From an uncultured Faecalibacterium sp. (GTDB taxonomy: Bacteria > Bacillota > Clostridia > Oscillospirales > Ruminococcaceae): DNA of 6,125 nt. The notes beneath the pieces are model-generated. The model was not told the origin of the DNA. It did not search any database and saw nothing but the letters and a program-made list of their open reading frames with translations. This document shows, piece after piece, positions 1 to 5,855 of the stretch. The DNA lies in contig CALDLZ010000466.1 in the NCBI GenBank assembly GCA_937915335.1, forward strand, positions 1 through 6,125, given 5' to 3'. Within the stretch, counting starts at the first letter, position 1. Each line of letters starts with the position of its first letter. The position numbers were made by a program, and so were the translations under genes.

Positions 1-45
1 CCTAACTGCGGCAAGTCTCTGGACTTTGAAGTGACCGAAGAGTAA
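1..45 (+). CDS. C-terminal end of an unidentified protein with a zinc-ribbon-like tail (partial)
   Basis: Fourteen codons and a TAA stop (43-45) are visible, reading PNCGKSLDFEVTEE. The PNCGK piece is typical of the second half of a CxxC zinc ribbon (CPNCG), with an acidic end after it. The start and main body lie left of the window, so the function cannot be told. Small clostridial proteins with a C-terminal CPNCG zinc ribbon end in this way, but that is only a resemblance. That it is a real gene is supported by the strong hairpin terminator starting 8 bases after the stop. Confidence 0.6.
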   Translation, partial: PNCGKSLDFEVTEE

Positions 46-52
46 GAAAAGC

Positions 53-94
53 AAAAGCGGCTGCTCCCGCAGGGGGAACAGCCGCTTTTTGTTT
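53..94. terminator. Bidirectional intrinsic terminator
   Basis: The arms AGCGGCTG (56-63) and CAGCCGCT (79-86) pair perfectly. After a C/A mismatch the stem continues as TCCC (65-68) with GGGA (74-77), leaving a 5-base loop. T-rich sequence follows on the plus strand (86-94) and A-rich sequence precedes it (47-56), so the hairpin can work both ways. It sits between the convergent gene ends at 45 and 93, and its edge touches the stop codon of the minus-strand gene. Confidence 0.9.
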
Positions 95-380
95 ATCGGG
101 CCTCGTTTGCCTTCTGCAGCCAGATGCTGCCGATGTCCAGCGCGTTGTACAGGCCGTTTTTGGTGGCCTGACGGAACACACGGGCATCAGGAGCCAAGCT
201 GTCGTTGGTGGAAAAGACTTGAATGTGCACCTTATCGGCCACATCCAGCCCGCCAACGGGTTTGGTGCTCAAAATCTGCATCCGCAGTACATAAGGGTCG
301 GTCATACGGCCGTAATACAGCTCGTTGTCCTTGCGGACGAGGGGCTTGCCTTTATAAGTCAGTTTTGGAGTAAATGGCAT
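93..380 (-). CDS. Small conserved-looking hypothetical protein (95 aa)
   Basis: This encodes a 95-residue soluble protein with no signal peptide, membrane segment or cysteine. The N-terminal half (about residues 5-60) alternates polar and hydrophobic residues as in beta strands and includes YKGKPLVRKDNELYYG. The C-terminal part (about 66-95) looks helical, with KNGLYNALDIGSIWLQKA. I believe similar proteins of this length occur in other clostridia without a known role; that is from memory. The gene is well supported: ATG at 380 has a strong SD, AGGGAGG (389-395 on the minus strand), 8 bases upstream, an extended -10 promoter lies about 30 bases further, and a terminator follows directly after the stop. 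It is monocistronic and divergent from fhs. No function can be assigned. Confidence 0.85.
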   Translation of the reverse strand: MPFTPKLTYKGKPLVRKDNELYYGRMTDPYVLRMQILSTKPVGGLDVADKVHIQVFSTNDSLAPDARVFRQATKNGLYNALDIGSIWLQKANEAR

Positions 381-412
381 CGTGAAAGCCTCCCTATCGT
401 TTGATTCACTTT

Positions 413-442
413 AGTATATCACATCTGCCGGGATGGATGCAA
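413..442 (-). promoter_or_regulatory. Promoter of the 95-aa hypothetical gene
   Basis: On the minus strand an extended -10, TGaTATACT, lies at 421-413. A weak -35, TTGCAT (442-437), stands 18 bases upstream of the hexamer. Transcription would start near 406, giving a leader of about 25 bases that carries the AGGGAGG ribosome site. It faces away from the fhs promoter. Confidence 0.65.
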
Positions 443-443
443 G

Positions 444-460
444 CCGCAGGGGCCCTGCGG
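444..460. repeat. Perfect GC-rich palindrome between divergent promoters
   Basis: CCGCAGGG (444-451) and CCCTGCGG (453-460) are exact inverted copies around a single central G. The palindrome lies just upstream of the -35 of the minus-strand promoter and about 30 bases upstream of the fhs -35. It could be an operator for a dimeric regulator. It could also form a hairpin with a T-rich tail (466-474), although I see no plus-strand gene for it to terminate. Confidence 0.5.
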
Positions 461-482
461 ACAGATTTTTCTTTGCGGACAG
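456..482. repeat. Direct repeat TGCGGACAG, two copies 18 bp apart
   Basis: The 9-base sequence TGCGGACAG occurs at 456-464 and again at 474-482, with a T-rich spacer. The first copy overlaps the right arm of the 444-460 palindrome; the second ends 7 bases before the fhs -35. Spacing near two helical turns would place both copies on a similar face of the DNA. A binding site is possible, but nothing identifies the protein. Confidence 0.4.
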
Positions 483-489
483 TTTCTGC

Positions 490-519
490 TTGACAAACCA
501 CGGGGGAATGTGATATCTT
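490..519 (+). promoter_or_regulatory. fhs promoter
   Basis: A perfect -35, TTGACA (490-495), is followed after 18 bases by TATCTT (514-519), which has the extended element TG at 511-512. Transcription is expected near 526, a few bases before the first helix of the riboswitch at 533. This match supports both calls. Confidence 0.8.
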
Positions 520-532
520 TGAACTAGAAGAA

Positions 533-647
533 CGGGTTTGCCTGCTGACGGAACGTTGTGGAGCACCACAGTGCAGACAGAACCGGGTTTTGTTATGCCG
601 ACCGTCTGGGCAGCCTTGCGCGATTGCCGCGCAAAGCTGTCCTTTTT
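533..647 (+). promoter_or_regulatory. ZTP (pfl-type) riboswitch controlling fhs
   Basis: The leader folds as a ZTP riboswitch, an RNA class that senses the purine intermediate ZMP/ZTP. P1 pairs CGG (533-535) plus TTTGCCTG (537-544) with CAGACAGA (574-581) plus CCG (583-585), with one C/A and one G/A mismatch. P2 is TGTGG (557-561) with CCACA (566-570), closed by AGCA. After a short linker comes the class hallmark, P3/L3: TGCC (596-599), a loop containing CCGTCTG, then GGCA (609-612), which matches the conserved CCGnCUGGGCA element. The junction CTGACGGAACG (543-553) resembles the conserved P1/P2 junction. Formate-tetrahydrofolate ligase is a known target gene of this class. An intrinsic terminator follows, so this is predicted to be an ON switch: ligand bound, fhs transcribed. 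Confidence 0.9.
608..647 (+). terminator. Riboswitch expression-platform terminator
   Basis: GGGCAGC (608-614) pairs with GCTGTCC (636-642) with one G-U pair. After a C/A mismatch, TTGCGCG (616-622) pairs perfectly with CGCGCAA (628-634) around a 5-base loop, and TTTTT (643-647) follows directly. The first arm reuses 608-612, which also forms the 3' strand of aptamer helix P3. Aptamer and terminator therefore exclude each other. Confidence 0.9.
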
Positions 648-654
648 GTATTTC

Positions 655-662
655 AGGGAGGA
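655..662 (+). promoter_or_regulatory. fhs ribosome binding site that fixes the start at 670
   Basis: AGGGAGGA lies 7 bases before the ATG at 670. The same frame stays open upstream to a TTG at 538, but that stretch is riboswitch RNA, so the SD-supported ATG is the start. Confidence 0.9.
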
Positions 663-669
663 TTTGAGC

Positions 670-2331
670 ATGAAGTCTGATATTGAGATCGCACAGGAAG
701 CCAAGATGAAGCCTATTACCGAGATCGCTGCCTCGCTGGGCCTTGCCGAAGAGGATGTGATCCCCTATGGCCGCTACAAGGCAAAGATCAACCACCGCCT
801 CATCCATAAGGCAGCCAAGCAGGGGAAGATGATCCTGGTCACGGCCATCAGCCCCACCCCGGCAGGCGAGGGCAAGACCACCACCAGCGTGGGCCTGGCC
901 GATGCCATGAACGCTCTGGGCAAAAAGACCATGCTCTGCCTGCGGGAGCCCAGTTTGGGCCCCGTGTTCGGCGTGAAGGGCGGCGCGGCCGGCGGCGGCT
1001 ATGCCCAGGTGGTGCCCATGGAAGATATCAATCTCCACTTCACCGGTGATTTGCATGCCATTGGCACTGCCAATAATCTGCTGGCCGCCATGATCGATAA
1101 CAGCATCCAGCAGGGCAACCCTCTGAACATTGACCCCCGCCGCATCACCTGGAAGCGCTGCATGGATATGAATGACCGCCAGCTCCGCTTCATCGTGGAC
1201 GGTCTGGGCGGCAAGGTCAACGGCACCCCTCGTGAGGACGGCTTCGACATCACTGTTGCCAGTGAGGTCATGGCGATTTTCTGCCTGGCCACCAGCATCT
1301 CCGACCTGAAGGAGCGGTTGTCCAGGATCGTCTGCGCCTACACCTACGACGGCAAGCCTGTCACGGCAGGTGAGATCGGTGCCGCCGGTGCCATGACTGC
1401 CCTGCTGAAGGATGCCCTCGACCCGAACCTCGTTCAGACGCTGGAAAATAACCCCGCCATCATCCACGGCGGCCCCTTCGCCAACATTGCCCACGGCTGT
1501 AACAGCGTCATGGCCACCAAGCTGAGCCTGTCGCTGGCCGACTACGTCATCACCGAGGCAGGCTTCGGCGCTGACCTGGGTGCCGAGAAGTTCCTGGACA
1601 TCAAGTGCCGCTATGCCGGGATCGCCCCCAGTGCCTGCGTGCTGGTGGCTACCGTCCGTGCCCTCAAGAGCCACGGCGGTGTTGCCAAGGCCGACCTGAA
1701 TCAGCCCAATCTGGAAGCGGTCAAGGCCGGTGCGTCCAACCTGGTGCGCCACATCGACAACCTGAAAAACGGCTTTGGTCTGCCTGTGGTGGTTGCCATC
1801 AATGCCTTCCCCACCGATACCCCCGAGGAGCAGGCTTATGTGGAGCAGGTCTGTGCCGAGCAGGGTGTGCCCTGCGTCCTGAGCGAGGTGTTCGCCAAGG
1901 GCGGCGAGGGCGGCAAGGCACTGGCTGAAAAGGTACTGGAGGTCATGGAGGACCGCCCCATTCAGTATGTCTACCCGCTGGAGATGCCCCTGAAGCAGAA
2001 GGTGGAAGCCATCGCAAAGAAAATCTATCGTGCCGACGGTGTGAATTTCAGTGCCGCCGCTTCCAAGACGCTGGCCGAGCTCACTGAACTGGGTTACGGG
2101 AACCTGCCGGTCTGCATTGCCAAGACCCAGTACAGCTTCAGCGATAACGCCAAGCTGACAGGTGCACCCACTGGCTTCACCATGGAGGTGCGGGAGGTCC
2201 GCCTTGCCGCCGGTGCCGGCTTTGTAGTGGTCATCTGCGGCAATATTATGACCATGCCCGGCCTGCCCAAGAAGCCCGCCGCTGTCAATATCGATGTGGA
2301 TGCAGACGGAAAAATTACGGGATTGTTCTGA
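670..2331 (+). CDS. fhs: Formate-tetrahydrofolate ligase (10-formyl-THF synthetase)
   Basis: This cytoplasmic enzyme makes 10-formyl-tetrahydrofolate from formate, ATP and tetrahydrofolate, and so supplies one-carbon units for purine synthesis. The protein has 553 residues, near the family norm of about 555-560, and is intact. The nucleotide-binding loop [10 protein letters not shown] is at residues 63-72. The two family signatures run through 93-126: [18 protein letters not shown], then YAQV and INLHFTGD. The C-terminus [12 protein letters not shown] is also typical. The gene stands alone with its own promoter and terminator and no Wood-Ljungdahl neighbours, so a role in formate assimilation for purines fits better than acetogenesis. 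The ZTP riboswitch in the leader agrees. The start is the ATG with an SD 7 bases upstream, not the in-frame TTG at 538. Confidence 0.98.
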   Translation: MKSDIEIAQEAKMKPITEIAASLGLAEEDVIPYGRYKAKINHRLIHKAAKQGKMILVTAISPTPAGEGKTTTSVGLADAMNALGKKTMLCLREPSLGPVFGVKGGAAGGGYAQVVPMEDINLHFTGDLHAIGTANNLLAAMIDNSIQQGNPLNIDPRRITWKRCMDMNDRQLRFIVDGLGGKVNGTPREDGFDITVASEVMAIFCLATSISDLKERLSRIVCAYTYDGKPVTAGEIGAAGAMTALLKDALDPNLVQTLENNPAIIHGGPFANIAHGCNSVMATKLSLSLADYVITEAGFGADLGAEKFLDIKCRYAGIAPSACVLVATVRALKSHGGVAKADLNQPNLEAVKAGASNLVRHIDNLKNGFGLPVVVAINAFPTDTPEEQAYVEQVCAEQGVPCVLSEVFAKGGEGGKALAEKVLEVMEDRPIQYVYPLEMPLKQKVEAIAKKIYRADGVNFSAAASKTLAELTELGYGNLPVCIAKTQYSFSDNAKLTGAPTGFTMEVREVRLAAGAGFVVVICGNIMTMPGLPKKPAAVNIDVDADGKITGLF

Positions 2332-2354
2332 TCCCCGTTCCCTGTTTCTATGAC

Positions 2355-2396
2355 AAAACCGCCCTTCCGGTTCACTGTGCCGGAAGGGCGGTTTTT
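2355..2396. terminator. Bidirectional intrinsic terminator between fhs and the SGNH hydrolase gene
   Basis: AAAACCGCCCTTCCGG (2355-2370) and CCGGAAGGGCGGTTTT (2380-2395) are a perfect 16-bp inverted repeat around a 9-base loop. A T-tract closes it on the plus strand and the A-tract serves as the T-tract on the minus strand. It lies 23 bases after the fhs stop and 16 bases beyond the stop of the convergent gene. Confidence 0.95.
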
Positions 2397-2411
2397 CGAT
2401 ATTCGATTGGC

Positions 2412-3314
2412 TTAGGCTGTCTGCTGGCCTACGGTGTGGGTGGCGAGATACTCCACCCAGGCGGGATAGCCTTCGGGCTTGATGTGGATGCCGTCGGGCT
2501 GGGCGTATTCGGCTTTCAGGTCGCCGTTGTCATCGGCAAGGACTTCCCACAGGTTCAGGAAGGCGCAGTTCTTTTCCAGCGCGATGGCGGCCAGCTCGTT
2601 GTTGATCTCGCATAGCCGCTCCTTATACAGACCGGGGTGGCTGTTGCGTACCTCAGGTCGTACCGGTGTGATGGACTGCACATAGATCTGGGTGTTGGGC
2701 AGTGCCTGGGTGAGCATATCCAGCATGAGGCGGTAATAAGTCAGGAAGCTGGAATAATCGCCGTCCCGGTTCAGGACGTTGGTGCCCAGCAGGATATACA
2801 GCACCGGCGGCTGCTGGGCCGTCAGCACCTCCATGGGGATCTCGGTGCCGCCATCCCGGCGCTTGCAGGTGGTGCCGTTGACCACAGCGCTGGGGCCTAC
2901 GCCCCGGTAGGCGCAGAAGGAAGCCTCCGGCAGGCCGCTGGAATAGATCTGCATTCCCTGCGTCAGGCTGTCACCTAAAAAGCAGACGTTGGAAAAATAA
3001 CTGCGGTCCACAGCGGTGGTACGATCCACGGCGGCCAGACGAAAATCCATGGCCGTGGTACCGGCGGAGGTGGTCTGCACGGTCATCCGCCGCGCGGGAG
3101 TGTAACTGATGGTGTTCCACTCGTTGCTCTGCAGCTCCTGCTGGAAGATGGTCGGGCCCTGCTCGGTGTTGGGATTCTGCTCCCGGTGGAGCCGCTTCCA
3201 TAGCAGGCCCACGGCACTGAGCAGGATGAGCAGCACCAGAAGCGCGCCCACGGCGAAGGCCCTGCGCCAGCGCTTGCGCAGAATACGGCGGCGGTATTCC
3301 TGATAATCGGCCAT
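2412..3314 (-). CDS. Membrane-anchored SGNH/GDSL-family hydrolase
   Basis: The 300-residue protein has a basic N-terminus (RRRILRKRWRR, residues 8-18), one membrane helix at about 19-39 without a signal-peptidase site I can see, a linker to about 105, and an SGNH hydrolase domain at about 108-292. The positive-inside pattern puts the catalytic domain outside the cell. Block I is FLGDSLTQG (112-120) with nucleophile Ser116. Block II glycine is in YRGVG (136-140). Block III is LLGTN (175-179) with Asn179. Block V is PDGIH (273-277) with Asp274 and His277, so all catalytic positions are present. The family cleaves esters, often acetyl groups on cell-wall or other polysaccharides; the substrate here is unknown. 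The ATG at 3314 lacks a strong SD (only GGGTG about 6 bases upstream), so expression may be modest. The gene is monocistronic. Confidence 0.88.
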   Translation of the reverse strand: MADYQEYRRRILRKRWRRAFAVGALLVLLILLSAVGLLWKRLHREQNPNTEQGPTIFQQELQSNEWNTISYTPARRMTVQTTSAGTTAMDFRLAAVDRTTAVDRSYFSNVCFLGDSLTQGMQIYSSGLPEASFCAYRGVGPSAVVNGTTCKRRDGGTEIPMEVLTAQQPPVLYILLGTNVLNRDGDYSSFLTYYRLMLDMLTQALPNTQIYVQSITPVRPEVRNSHPGLYKERLCEINNELAAIALEKNCAFLNLWEVLADDNGDLKAEYAQPDGIHIKPEGYPAWVEYLATHTVGQQTA

Positions 3315-3349
3315 AATGACACCCGGCTTTCTTTGTAATTTCTGCCCTC

Positions 3350-3378
3350 ATTATACAGCACCCGGCGGGGCCGTGCAA
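3350..3378 (-). promoter_or_regulatory. Promoter of the SGNH hydrolase gene
   Basis: On the minus strand a consensus -10, TATAAT (3355-3350), is preceded by a 17-base spacer and TTGCAC (3378-3373), which keeps the TTG of the -35. Transcription near 3343 would give a leader of about 28 bases. It diverges from the desulfurase operon promoter. Confidence 0.7.
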
Positions 3379-3392
3379 GTGGGCTATGCTAC

Positions 3393-3422
3393 TTTACGGC
3401 GGCAGGAGCTTTGTGGTATAAT
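3393..3422 (+). promoter_or_regulatory. Promoter of the cysteine desulfurase-thiI-cinA operon
   Basis: An extended consensus -10, TGgTATAAT (3414-3422), is preceded 18 bases upstream by a weak -35, TTTACG (3393-3398). The expected start near 3429 leaves a leader of about 67 bases, which holds the inverted repeats described separately. I see no other promoter before thiI or cinA. Confidence 0.75.
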
Positions 3423-3436
3423 CATCATGGTTTAGT

Positions 3437-3475
3437 ATGAAATCCTGCCAGCGGCGGTGCCGCTGGCGTAACTGA
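3437..3475 (+). other. Possible 12-codon Cys/Arg-rich leader reading frame
   Basis: An ATG at 3437 opens MKSCQRRCRWRN and a TGA at 3473-3475. The peptide has two Cys and five Arg, and lies in the leader of a cysteine-using enzyme. Against it, the ATG is only about 8 bases from the predicted transcript start and has no SD, and the codons fall inside a GC-rich inverted repeat, which may force this composition. It is a candidate only. Confidence 0.2.
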
Positions 3476-3485
3476 GAAAGCAGGA
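3443..3485 (+). promoter_or_regulatory. Leader inverted repeats that can hide the desulfurase SD
   Basis: GCCAGCGG (3447-3454) and CCGCTGGC (3460-3467) form a perfect 8-bp hairpin. Separately, TCCTGC (3443-3448) is fully complementary to GCAGGA (3480-3485), which contains the only SD of the downstream gene. The two pairings overlap by two bases (3447-3448), so they can stack as a bulged stem or compete. No T-run follows, so this is not a terminator. It matches no riboswitch class that I recognise. Confidence 0.4.
3481..3485 (+). promoter_or_regulatory. Ribosome binding site of the cysteine desulfurase gene
   Basis: CAGGA lies 10 bases before the ATG at 3496. The match is short and the spacing is long, so initiation is probably moderate and sensitive to leader structure. 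The stop of the candidate leader frame is 5 bases upstream of it. Confidence 0.6.
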
Positions 3486-3495
3486 ATCAAAATTT

Positions 3496-4647
3496 ATGCT
3501 TCAAAACCCTGAATTGCATTATCTGGACAATGCCGCCACCACCATTGTGGCACCGGAGGTGGCGGATGTCATTGACAGGGCCATGCGGGAGCACTGGGCC
3601 AATCCGTCCAGCCTGTATGCCCCCGGCGCGCGGAGCGAGGAAGCCCTGAACGCCGCCCGTGCCGCCGTGGCCCGTACCCTGGGCTGCAAGAGCCGGGAAC
3701 TCTACTTCACAGCCTGCGGCAGTGAGGGCAACAATATGGCCCTGCTGGGAGCGGCCCTGACCCGCAAGTTCGGCAAGGGCATCGTGGTATCCGGCTTTGA
3801 GCACCCCAGCGTGCAGAAGCCGCTGGAACGGCTGGCCGCCATGGGCTATGATGTGACCGTGGTCAAGCCGAACCCTGACGGCACGCTGGATATCGATCAG
3901 ATGCTGGATGCCGTGGACAAAAATACCATCCTTGTGGCCTGCATGATGGTCAACAACGAGATCGGCACCCGGAACGATGTGGAGCGCCTTGCCGCCGAGG
4001 TGAAGCGCAAAAACAGCCGCGCCATCGTTCATGTAGATGCGGTGCAGGCCTGGATGCGGGTGCCCATCAAGCTGGCAAACATCGACACCCTGTCCGTCAG
4101 CGGCCACAAGATCCACGCGCCTAAGGGCATTGGCGCGCTTTACCTGAGCGATAGCCTCTATCAGGCGTTCCAGGCCCCTTATCTGGGCGGAGAGCAGGAG
4201 CGGGAAAAGCGTCCCGGCACCGAGAACCTGCCCTATGCGCTGGGTCTGGCTGCTGCAGCCACCCGCCTGAACAAGAGCATGAAGAGCCGGGATGCTGCCG
4301 TGCGAGCCCTGAACCAGCGGCTGCGGGAGGGGCTGAAAGCCTTCCCTGAAGTGGTCATCAACAGCCCGGACAATGCTGTGCCCGAGGTGCTGAATTTCAG
4401 CGAGAACTGCATCAAGAGCGAGACCATGCTGGCGCATCTGGCCCAGCAGCAGGTGTATGTCTCGTCGGCCAGTGCCTGCGGACGGGGCCAGCCCAGCCAC
4501 ACGCTGGCGGCTATGGGCAAGGACCCGCTGGCCATTGATACCGCTATCCGCGTGTCCTTCTGCGCCGACAACACCCCAGAGGATGTGGACGCGTTCCTCA
4601 ATGCCTTTGAGGACGGCATGAAGCACTTACAGAGAATCAGGAGATAA
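3496..4647 (+). CDS. nifS: Cysteine desulfurase, NifS/IscS family, probable sulfur donor for ThiI
   Basis: This PLP enzyme turns cysteine into alanine and holds the sulfur as a persulfide for transfer to partners. The 383-residue protein opens with the family start YLDNAATT (9-16). It has the cofactor-contacting histidine in FEHPSVQ (H103), NNEIGT (153-158), HVDAVQ (179-184, Asp181 and Gln184), the PLP lysine in SGHK (Lys205), the RPGTEN motif (239-244) and the catalytic cysteine in SSASACGRG (Cys328). Length is normal for the group. Because thiI starts 3 bases after its stop, this is most likely a dedicated donor for tRNA 4-thiouridine synthesis, like the NifZ-ThiI pair of Bacillus. No iscU, sufU or other Fe-S assembly gene is in the window. 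The segment between Cys328 and the following PSH is two residues shorter than I recall in E. coli IscS. The nifS symbol denotes the family, not nitrogen fixation. Confidence 0.93.
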   Translation: MLQNPELHYLDNAATTIVAPEVADVIDRAMREHWANPSSLYAPGARSEEALNAARAAVARTLGCKSRELYFTACGSEGNNMALLGAALTRKFGKGIVVSGFEHPSVQKPLERLAAMGYDVTVVKPNPDGTLDIDQMLDAVDKNTILVACMMVNNEIGTRNDVERLAAEVKRKNSRAIVHVDAVQAWMRVPIKLANIDTLSVSGHKIHAPKGIGALYLSDSLYQAFQAPYLGGEQEREKRPGTENLPYALGLAAAATRLNKSMKSRDAAVRALNQRLREGLKAFPEVVINSPDNAVPEVLNFSENCIKSETMLAHLAQQQVYVSSASACGRGQPSHTLAAMGKDPLAIDTAIRVSFCADNTPEDVDAFLNAFEDGMKHLQRIRR

Positions 4648-4650
4648 AAG

Positions 4651-5850
4651 ATGAGAGAAATTATCATGGGCTATCAGGGAGAGATGTCCCTGAAGGGTCT
4701 GAACCGCAACCAGTTTGAGTCGGCCATGATGAAGATCCTGCGCTACCGGCTCAAGACCGTGGGCAAGTTCAAGGTGTACTGCACCCAGTCTACCTTTTAT
4801 ATGGAACCCGAGGAAGAGGACGTGGATATGGACCTGGCCTTTGACCGGGTGCGCACCGTGTTCGGTCTGGCGGCACTGAGTCGTTCCGTGGTCTGTGAAA
4901 AGGACTTTGACACCATCTGCCAGACCGCCGAGGAATACCTGGGCGACAGCCTGCACGGCATCAAGACCTTCAAGGTGGAAGCCCGCCGCTCTGATAAGAC
5001 CTACCCCATGACCAGTCCCGAATTGATGCGGGAGCTGGGCGCTTACCTGCTGGGCAAGCACAACTATCTGCGGGTGGATGTGAAGAACCCTCAGTTCAAG
5101 GTGATCGTTGAAATTCGGGATTACGGCGCGTATATTCACGGTCCGAAAATACCCGGTGAGGGTGGTCTGCCCGTGGGCACCAGCGGACGCGCGTTGAACC
5201 TGCTGTCCGGCGGCATCGACAGCCCCGTTGCCGCTTACCGGATGGCGAAGCGTGGTTTGGCCCTCGATCACATTCATTTCGCGTCCCCTCCGTATACTTC
5301 TGAACGCGCAAAACTGAAAGTTAAGACTCTGGCCCAGAAAATCACACCCTATACCGGCAGTTCCAACCTGTTTGTGGTGCCCTATACCAAGCCCCAGGAG
5401 TACATCCGGGACAACGCACCCGACGTGCTGTTCACGGTACTGATGCGCCGCAGCATGATGCGTATTGCCAATACGATTGCCACCAAACAGGGCTGCGAGG
5501 CCCTTATCACTGGCGAGAGTCTGGCCCAGGTGGCAAGCCAGACCGTCAAGGCCCTGCAGTGTACCGATGCAGCTCAGGATTTACCCATTCTGCGCCCGCT
5601 CATCGGCATGGACAAGACCGAGATCATCGAGACTTCCCGCCACATCGGCACCTATGAGACCAGCATCCTGCCCTACGAGGACTGCTGCACCATCTTTACC
5701 CCGCCGCACCCGAAGATCCGCCCGGAGCTGGCAGAGATCCTGGAAGCGGAAGCAGCCATGCCCGGCTTGGCCGAGCTGGAAGCGGAAGCTGCTGAGAACA
5801 CCGAGCGCATCCGCATTCGCATTACCGATGAGATCGAGTTTGAGGGGTGA
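4651..5850 (+). CDS. thiI: tRNA 4-thiouridine synthase ThiI (short form, no rhodanese domain)
   Basis: ThiI adenylates uridine 8 of tRNA and replaces its oxygen with sulfur; in some bacteria it also supplies sulfur for the thiamine thiazole. The 399 residues hold an N-terminal ferredoxin-like domain (about 1-56, with [10 protein letters not shown] at 10-19), a THUMP RNA-binding domain (about 57-165) and a PP-loop domain (about 175-375). The ATP-binding loop is LLSGGIDSP (184-192), and [11 protein letters not shown] is at 288-298. The conserved cysteine of the PP-loop domain lies in YEDCCTIF (Cys345/346). The protein ends where the E. coli enzyme adds a rhodanese domain, so a persulfide must come straight from a desulfurase; the gene just upstream encodes one. 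The start has AGGAG (4639-4643) 7 bases before the ATG, overlapping the end of the upstream gene. Codon use shifts between about 5100 and 5345. No thiamine genes are visible nearby. Confidence 0.97.
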   Translation: MREIIMGYQGEMSLKGLNRNQFESAMMKILRYRLKTVGKFKVYCTQSTFYMEPEEEDVDMDLAFDRVRTVFGLAALSRSVVCEKDFDTICQTAEEYLGDSLHGIKTFKVEARRSDKTYPMTSPELMRELGAYLLGKHNYLRVDVKNPQFKVIVEIRDYGAYIHGPKIPGEGGLPVGTSGRALNLLSGGIDSPVAAYRMAKRGLALDHIHFASPPYTSERAKLKVKTLAQKITPYTGSSNLFVVPYTKPQEYIRDNAPDVLFTVLMRRSMMRIANTIATKQGCEALITGESLAQVASQTVKALQCTDAAQDLPILRPLIGMDKTEIIETSRHIGTYETSILPYEDCCTIFTPPHPKIRPELAEILEAEAAMPGLAELEAEAAENTERIRIRITDEIEFEG

Positions 5851-5855
5851 GCGGC

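Noticed and set aside
538..669. Upstream extension of fhs to a TTG start
   Set aside because: These bases form the riboswitch and its terminator, no SD precedes the TTG, and family alignment begins near the ATG at 670.
406..1752. 448-codon open frame on the minus strand across fhs and its leader
   Set aside because: It lies antisense to a clear fhs gene, covers the riboswitch, and has a low-complexity Gly/Ala/His/Gln-rich product expected from the mirror of GC-rich codons. No SD or known motif.
3447..3467. The 8-bp leader hairpin as an intrinsic terminator
   Set aside because: No T-run follows the stem; the next bases are GTAACTGAGAAA.
3471..3485. CTGAGA in the desulfurase leader as part of a TPP riboswitch
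   Set aside because: CUGAGA occurs in TPP riboswitches and ThiI can link to thiamine, but the leader is too short and lacks the rest of the thi-box core.
3487..4626. 379-codon minus-strand frame opposite the cysteine desulfurase gene
   Set aside because: It is the complement of a well-supported gene in a GC-rich genome, has no recognisable motif, and its product is again Gly/His/Gln/Ala-rich.
4627..5277. 216-codon minus-strand frame opposite thiI
   Set aside because: Antisense to conserved THUMP and PP-loop coding sequence, with no promoter or ribosome site and no recognisable domain.
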